Source: Kordia sp. SMS9 (lineage in GTDB: Bacteria > Bacteroidota > Bacteroidia > Flavobacteriales > Flavobacteriaceae). From it: DNA of 64,000 bases. The notes below the pieces were generated by a model that worked only from the letters and a program-made list of their open reading frames with translations, was not told the origin of the DNA and searched no databases. This document shows positions 60,201 through 64,000 of this stretch, piece after piece. Every line of letters starts with the position of its first letter. The first letter of the stretch is position 1. The stretch spans positions 3,462,987 to 3,526,986 of the forward strand of contig NZ_CP031153.1 of NCBI RefSeq assembly GCF_003352465.1, written 5' to 3'. A program made the translations under genes and the position numbers.

Positions 60201-63200
60201 TCTCGTACGGAACGTTCTAAAACTCCCGTGTGCTCTGCGGCGAATATTCTTGGAGATTTTTCTCGGTTGTATATTAAGTTGTAATAGTTAAACTGTTGTG
60301 TGGTTTCCGCAGCATACGTTCCTGTACATCTATAACTTAGGCAAAGCGTTCCTGCAACTACCGTATCAGAAGCTGCAACATTCAATGTGGAAGTACAGGT
60401 AGTACAGCGATAGTTGGTTACGGCATTACTCACCATAATTTTATCAGGAGCAATGGCATAGTTACTTCCATCTTTGGCAATTTTTTCATCTAATAGCTTT
60501 ATATCGGTCAGCGCTATACATAATTGTTCGTAAAATTCATTGATCAATGCAGGATTGTCTGGAACGTGTTGGAACGACTTCTTAAAATAGGCATGAAACC
60601 AATTTAGTTTTTTAGCGTGTGTACTATCAATCACACCACGTGTATCGGGATAATGTACCATAAGTTTTGGAAACCTTGCTCTTTCATGATAGCGTCTACT
60701 TAAATAATGTTTACCATCGCGCATCCAATTTAAATCCCAAACACTTAGGTTTCGTGTTCTGAATTTTTCTAAAGAATCATGTGCTACAGCTCCGCGAATA
60801 CGAATTCGATGCAAACAACCATTCACAAAACGAACAAAACTATCTTGTTCAATAGTGCCTAACAAATTCTCAGAAAGCCATGGATACAACGTGTCGTACA
60901 CCGTGTCCATTTGTGTTACATCAAAAGTGGTGGCAGCTGAACTTGTTTTTTCAAGTGTTCTACCAATTGCGGCATTGTAACCAAACTCTGAAATGATTTC
61001 CCAAAACACCCGCGTGTCAAACTCCTTTTCAAAAGTTTTCGAAAACTTTTTGGTATGAGTGTTTCTGTAGGCTTCCACACTGGCTTCCCCAATTCGATCT
61101 GCAGGAAAAAAGCGATAATAATAAGCTTCTAGATGATTCTGTTCGGTAGGATCGGCATGTGTTTTCCAATAATTGATAAAATGCTCTTTCAAAGTCACTA
61201 AATCTACAGGCGCATTGATTAGATTGATGACTTTTTGCAAGGAAGTTCTAAAGGTAAAGCGGTAATTACGCGATTCTACAAAACCTGCCTGATGCGCCGC
61301 ATCTTGCACGCCGTTGGTAAACGCTAATACTTTTCGGTATTTCTCTCCGCGTTCATCCAAGTTAGAAGACAGTATTTGACTTGTCGTAATGGAATTAAGT
61401 GTAGCAATACGCGTTCCTATGATGCTCATATCGTTGGTAGCATTGCATTCTGGACAGGCATGCACACTTTTATTGTCTTTTACTTTTCTATAGGCAATGA
61501 GCTTTATTCTACGATCGGCAGCAGCATTGTGTAGTTTTAAGTCTACCTCGTGTACATGTGGTTCAAGCGTTGTATTGGGTTTGTATTCATCAACTCTATA
61601 ATGTGATTCTACGGCTGTATTGACAAAATAAATATTTTTATGATTGCTAAAATAGTGTTCGTATACTTCTAACGGATTTCGTTCAAACTGATTCCTGTTG
61701 TCATATTTGTTGGCAAGCCATCCACTGGCACCACAATCTCTACAAAAGTACGGTGGCAACGCGGCAGGTTCGTATGGTCCTACAATTTTATCGCGCCATG
61801 TAAAGGTTGGCGTTTCCGAAAATACACGGAGCAATCCGCTGAGTTCGCGAATCCAAAGTTGTATTTGTAAAAATAAAAAGGGAAATCGTTCTTTTTTATC
61901 TCCTTTTGCTTCGGCAATTAACGCCAGAATAGAAGTAACAATTTCTTCTTTAGGATGGTAATCCAACTCAGTATTGTAACTGTCAATGGCGTTAAAGTTG
62001 GGATTGAGGTCGTTTAGTTTGTCTATCAATACTTTTACCGAAGTAATACCTTCACTAGCGAGTGAAGTAATATCTTTTACAATTTTAAGTTTCTTTAGTT
62101 CTTGCCCTAGTTCATAAGGTGAAGTTGTTTCACGAATTTGCCAAAGTTTCTTTTGTCGTAATATATAATCGTGATATTCTTCGTTGACACCTAATCTGCT
62201 TTGTTGAATACCGCTTAGTCTTGGTAAAAAAGGATCGAGTGTTGTTTGCACCGTATTGAAAAACGTAGCTGCGGGCAAGCGATGTTCAACAATTACTGCT
62301 TCTGGCGGAAAGGTTTCTCCAAATACATCCGAGGCATAGTCCGTAAGCAAACTCAACGCTTCTGCACCTTTTCCAATAGTTGCGGAGGTTCCTACTGGGC
62401 AAAGATGATGTTTAGGAATGGCAAGTTTAAGTTTTAAGCGTCGTATCAAATTGGCAACATCCGTTCCTTGTGCGCCGTCATAGGTATGTAATTCGTCGAG
62501 TATTAAGAAGCGAAGCAATGTAGGATTGTCAAAATTATGCGTCCATAGTTTGTTGTAATTGTGGCGCATCAATCCGTAATCGAGCATTTTAAAATTGGTC
62601 AATAAAATATCGGGCGGATTGCTTACAATGGCGTCACGGTTTTCAATCACGTGTGTTTCGCCCATCGTATCTGGAAATTTCGCTTTTCCTTTCCCTTCTC
62701 CAATAAACAAGCCTGCGGTTACCGAATTTTTCAATAACGGATCTTTGTAAATTGCTTCCGCCAAACGTTTGGCTTGGTCTGTTGCCAACGCGTTCATAGG
62801 ATATAAGATGATGACTTTAATGCCGCGTTCTTGTTTATGTTTGTAACAATAGTCAAGAATAGGGTAGAGGAACGATTCTGTTTTTCCCGAACCTGTCCCT
62901 GTGGTTAATAAGGTGGGTTGTGGTACATGTCCATTTTGCGTATGCAATCGTTTAAAAGCTTCAAACTGATGTTTGTACGGTGGAAAATTGGGTTGTATTT
63001 CTAGTGGAATCGTTTCATCACCTGTATGCGTTACAAACGGAAGTTTAAGCGATACGTACGGACCTTTAAAAATACCATCGGTTGGATGCTCAATAAAATC
63101 ATAAAAAGCATCCGAAACTTCTTTTTCCTTAAAGCTAAACGTAGCCTTTAGGTATTCTATGATCGATTGTTGTACTTCGTACGCCTGTTGTAATGGAAGC

Positions 63201-63202
63201 AT
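57221..63202 (-). CDS. Large DUF1998-type DEAD/DEAH helicase (DruE-like)
   Basis: 1993 residues. Helicase core: Walker A TGTGSGKT at 101-108, motif Ia ILYPMNALATDQ, Walker B DELH at 236-239, GTSATIG and the C-terminal lobe ATSTLEMGIDVGSLN then QRIGRAGRASG. Many CxxC pairs suggest zinc sites (FCRDCG, ACPEC, YRCTTC, FCSHC, CPKC, CKYC). The DUF1998 C-terminal Cys cluster (CSCKTKDKDGCYRC) is present. Its length and architecture resemble the Druantia component DruE, but other defence and repair helicases (DrmA/B, DpdJ, MrfA) share DUF1998. Co-oriented 10 nt after a DUF3883 gene, it forms a candidate anti-phage operon. The last 460 residues (after GCYRC) are unrecognised. Confidence 0.85.
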   Translation of the reverse strand: MLPLQQAYEVQQSIIEYLKATFSFKEKEVSDAFYDFIEHPTDGIFKGPYVSLKLPFVTHTGDETIPLEIQPNFPPYKHQFEAFKRLHTQNGHVPQPTLLTTGTGSGKTESFLYPILDYCYKHKQERGIKVIILYPMNALATDQAKRLAEAIYKDPLLKNSVTAGLFIGEGKGKAKFPDTMGETHVIENRDAIVSNPPDILLTNFKMLDYGLMRHNYNKLWTHNFDNPTLLRFLILDELHTYDGAQGTDVANLIRRLKLKLAIPKHHLCPVGTSATIGKGAEALSLLTDYASDVFGETFPPEAVIVEHRLPAATFFNTVQTTLDPFLPRLSGIQQSRLGVNEEYHDYILRQKKLWQIRETTSPYELGQELKKLKIVKDITSLASEGITSVKVLIDKLNDLNPNFNAIDSYNTELDYHPKEEIVTSILALIAEAKGDKKERFPFLFLQIQLWIRELSGLLRVFSETPTFTWRDKIVGPYEPAALPPYFCRDCGASGWLANKYDNRNQFERNPLEVYEHYFSNHKNIYFVNTAVESHYRVDEYKPNTTLEPHVHEVDLKLHNAAADRRIKLIAYRKVKDNKSVHACPECNATNDMSIIGTRIATLNSITTSQILSSNLDERGEKYRKVLAFTNGVQDAAHQAGFVESRNYRFTFRTSLQKVINLINAPVDLVTLKEHFINYWKTHADPTEQNHLEAYYYRFFPADRIGEASVEAYRNTHTKKFSKTFEKEFDTRVFWEIISEFGYNAAIGRTLEKTSSAATTFDVTQMDTVYDTLYPWLSENLLGTIEQDSFVRFVNGCLHRIRIRGAVAHDSLEKFRTRNLSVWDLNWMRDGKHYLSRRYHERARFPKLMVHYPDTRGVIDSTHAKKLNWFHAYFKKSFQHVPDNPALINEFYEQLCIALTDIKLLDEKIAKDGSNYAIAPDKIMVSNAVTNYRCTTCTSTLNVAASDTVVAGTLCLSYRCTGTYAAETTQQFNYYNLIYNREKSPRIFAAEHTGVLERSVREETENDFKERPNYNSLNTLVATSTLEMGIDVGSLNAAINTSVPPLTSNFLQRIGRAGRASGSALITNFSQNKAHDLFYFEAPKDMMEGDINTPGCFLNAKDILVRHFTAYCLDSWTKQDAERHQIPGTIKQLNLKESGILTSSSFFVNQLMDFVLDRQVALLEAFTQHYHEKVDADILEAIATSLPRGEFQDRLIRVFETLRNEFFFISTKIKDIEVYVLDKGLGTNDEEYQALEREKRSLWQLQKSIEMRQVVEHLTNVGILPNYAFPETGVTLHAHVHGFKPEGGEREPEVTSFEIVRSASAALKEFAPDNYFYSQGNRLEISGINTFDWSSEKSSLVTMRFCSHCDHLAPELKASKGSCPKCQHESWSAASNKHKFARIHTVKSVNTRKKAALNDSKDERQQEHYTVSTHFNFDHNSVQGTWGMVNIPFGIEYVKNVELTKVNLGSGSMSANHLTINKLENIASHGFVTCKYCGKSTSKPSIVSSDPKLKFHYGYCKHKAIDYTNKVPDVFEEVFLYKSVQTEAIKILLPVQEFLNEATQQMFKAGLQLGLQKYYRGNPDHIAFEFYSEFNIATQRFDRYLVAYDTIPGGTGYLQKLFDTTVFTQLLKDAYITIKDCSCKTKDKDGCYRCILTYSNQYIREDLSRKEAEKLFEKIVSHAEDSWEPIHNGISSLTKTGTIEESELEKKFPYALAQYAERYEDKDLTFWEVKVDGIVQYRLKLPILNGYVTYSIQPQRNLGEKDAIAINTRTDFMIKCIEVERNGVLSTDINDLLAFKEVAVYMDGFIFHASEKHMRFYDDLDIRDAIAATANIVPWSLSWTDMTLFESTDKKLASDQYYPDAHYYRNALQTVLRLPKTKVLHTGLLAAKNSMERLLWFLANSNRPDIMSEVGLLFAVLQEPYGNCIVSEATAENLVQQKTVLNEIDFIPANENAYMKSDVTNPTELFRASVFVRFKDFQVKANLVPNQLSEIQKNEWEKFLQLYSILGMMK

Positions 63203-63212
63203 GTGGTATGTG

Positions 63213-64000
63213 TTAGGATTCGGTTATTTCAAGGGAAACTATATAATCGTTTGGTGCAATGTTGAATTGTTGATTGTTTTCAAAAGAGGGTGTGTCTTTA
63301 AATAATTCATTCAAAATATGAATTTTTTCACCAATAACAAGCGCAATTTCGTACTGATTTCTATGTTCTTCTGCGAATTGCTTTTCATTACGACTTATGT
63401 AAAAGTGTTTCCCGTTAAAAGACTTCACTTCTAAATACCGTACGCTATCACTATCGTGTAGCGTATATTTGATATCATAGCCTTCTTCGTCAGACTTGTC
63501 AGACGTTGTAGAATTTCCCGAAACCCACTGCACACTTTTAACCGTAGAATCTTCCAATAGTGTATGATATACAAGGCTTTCAGCGTTTTTACCCACAATG
63601 GTTTTAGTCTTCTCAATTTTGCTATTATGAACGTTCCCTTTTTTGCCTTTACCGCCTTTAGAGATTTTTATTTTTTTTGCTTTTGTTTGGGCTCCAAAGA
63701 GTAAGGTGCCTGTTTCCTTTGTGTCGGGTGCAGTTTTTTCTTGCGCTGTTTCTTCTTTAGCTTTTGCAGTTTCTAAAACGGCACGAATGGTCGCTAGGTT
63801 TGTATCGTTTTCAAAGCGCAGTAAGCTCCTGTGTTTTGTACTGATAATATCGTTTTCATCAGTTTTAAATTCTTTTAATAGCTTTTGAAAAGCAGGTTGT
63901 ATATCAAGTACTCTTGTACTAGTTTCTAACAGCGAAAAGTTAAAAATATGTTGCACAGCCTCTTTTATAAGTTTCTTATAATCAATATGTAAGATAAACT
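63213..64000 (-). CDS. DUF3883-domain protein, C-terminal part
   Basis: The frame stays open to the window edge; a GTG at 63956 is a possible start but nothing shows it is the real one. The visible 260 residues end with a DUF3883 (Mrr/NO VEIN-like) domain: GKNAESLVYHTLLED, VQWVSGNST, GYDIKYTL, RYLEVKSFNGKHFYISRNE. The D...EVK spacing recalls PD-(D/E)xK nucleases. A Lys/Gly-rich linker (KAKKIKISKGGKGKKG) precedes it. Such domains lie at the end of large Hsp90/sacsin-like ATPase proteins next to DUF1998 helicases, so the missing part may be an ATPase. The stop is 10 nt ahead of the helicase start. Confidence 0.75.
   Translation of the reverse strand, partial: FILHIDYKKLIKEAVQHIFNFSLLETSTRVLDIQPAFQKLLKEFKTDENDIISTKHRSLLRFENDTNLATIRAVLETAKAKEETAQEKTAPDTKETGTLLFGAQTKAKKIKISKGGKGKKGNVHNSKIEKTKTIVGKNAESLVYHTLLEDSTVKSVQWVSGNSTTSDKSDEEGYDIKYTLHDSDSVRYLEVKSFNGKHFYISRNEKQFAEEHRNQYEIALVIGEKIHILNELFKDTPSFENNQQFNIAPNDYIVSLEITES

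Noticed and set aside
1..64000. tRNA or rRNA genes and insertion sequences
   Set aside because: I looked through the intergenic stretches for T-loop-like GTTCGA motifs, cloverleaf arms and transposase genes and found none that hold up; a covariance-model scan would be decisive.

Overview
This window looks like a chromosomal segment of a marine-type Bacteroidota, most likely Flavobacteriaceae. The evidence is AT-rich DNA, a type IX secretion (type B, gliding-associated) C-terminal domain, Bacteroidota RiPP leader peptides, LytTR/LytS regulators, TAnnTTTG promoter boxes and an HYC_CC_PP protein beside a metal efflux operon. Kordia or a close relative is my guess, not something shown. Most genes lie on the minus strand. 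I found no tRNA, rRNA, CRISPR array or insertion sequence.

Layout: (1) 1-8 kb: end of a phytanoyl-CoA dioxygenase-like gene, a DASS/SLC13 transporter, two secreted proteins (one a T9SS cargo with a PKD domain) and unknown membrane proteins. (2) 8.07-20.75 kb: a tight five-gene minus-strand operon that I regard as the strongest candidate for an undescribed system. In transcription order it encodes a von Willebrand A (VWA) membrane protein, a large actin/Hsp70-like ATPase, a two-TM coiled-coil protein, a 1744-residue polytopic protein ending in a complete penicillin-binding transpeptidase (SxxK, SxN, KTGT), and a small membrane protein. The membrane part before the transpeptidase looks faintly like a FtsW/RodA (SEDS) enzyme. 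Together the parts resemble a self-contained envelope-synthesis machine parallel to MreB/RodA/PBP2 or FtsA/FtsW/FtsI. (3) 21-28 kb: paralogous lipoproteins, three tandem universal stress proteins, a REC-cNMP-Crp response regulator and a PAS histidine kinase with FixL-like features. (4) 28-37 kb: scattered RiPP-like precursor genes, a LytS/LytTR pair, an M28 peptidase and small unknowns. (5) 37.4-46 kb: a Cus-type heavy-metal (probably copper) efflux operon (HYC_CC_PP, CusA, TolC, HMA-MauE, CusB, HMA lipoprotein). The CusA gene carries an in-frame insertion of intergenic-type repeat DNA. (6) 46.1-50.2 kb: a 99-bp tandem repeat, four tandem Cys-rich precursor genes with Bacteroidota lanthipeptide-type leaders, and a kinase/receiver pair. 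(7) 50.4-57.2 kb: four tightly packed plus-strand genes. They encode a double glycosyltransferase fused to a kinase-like domain, a minimal M20 peptidase, an asparagine synthetase fused to an arylamine N-acetyltransferase-like domain, and a putAbiC-type membrane protein. This looks like an uncharacterised biosynthetic or conflict system and is the second main candidate. (8) 57.2-64 kb: a convergent defence-type operon with a 1993-residue DUF1998 helicase (DruE-like) and the C-terminus of a DUF3883 protein that runs off the window.

Functions come from reading motifs by eye. No database search, structure prediction or alignment was run.
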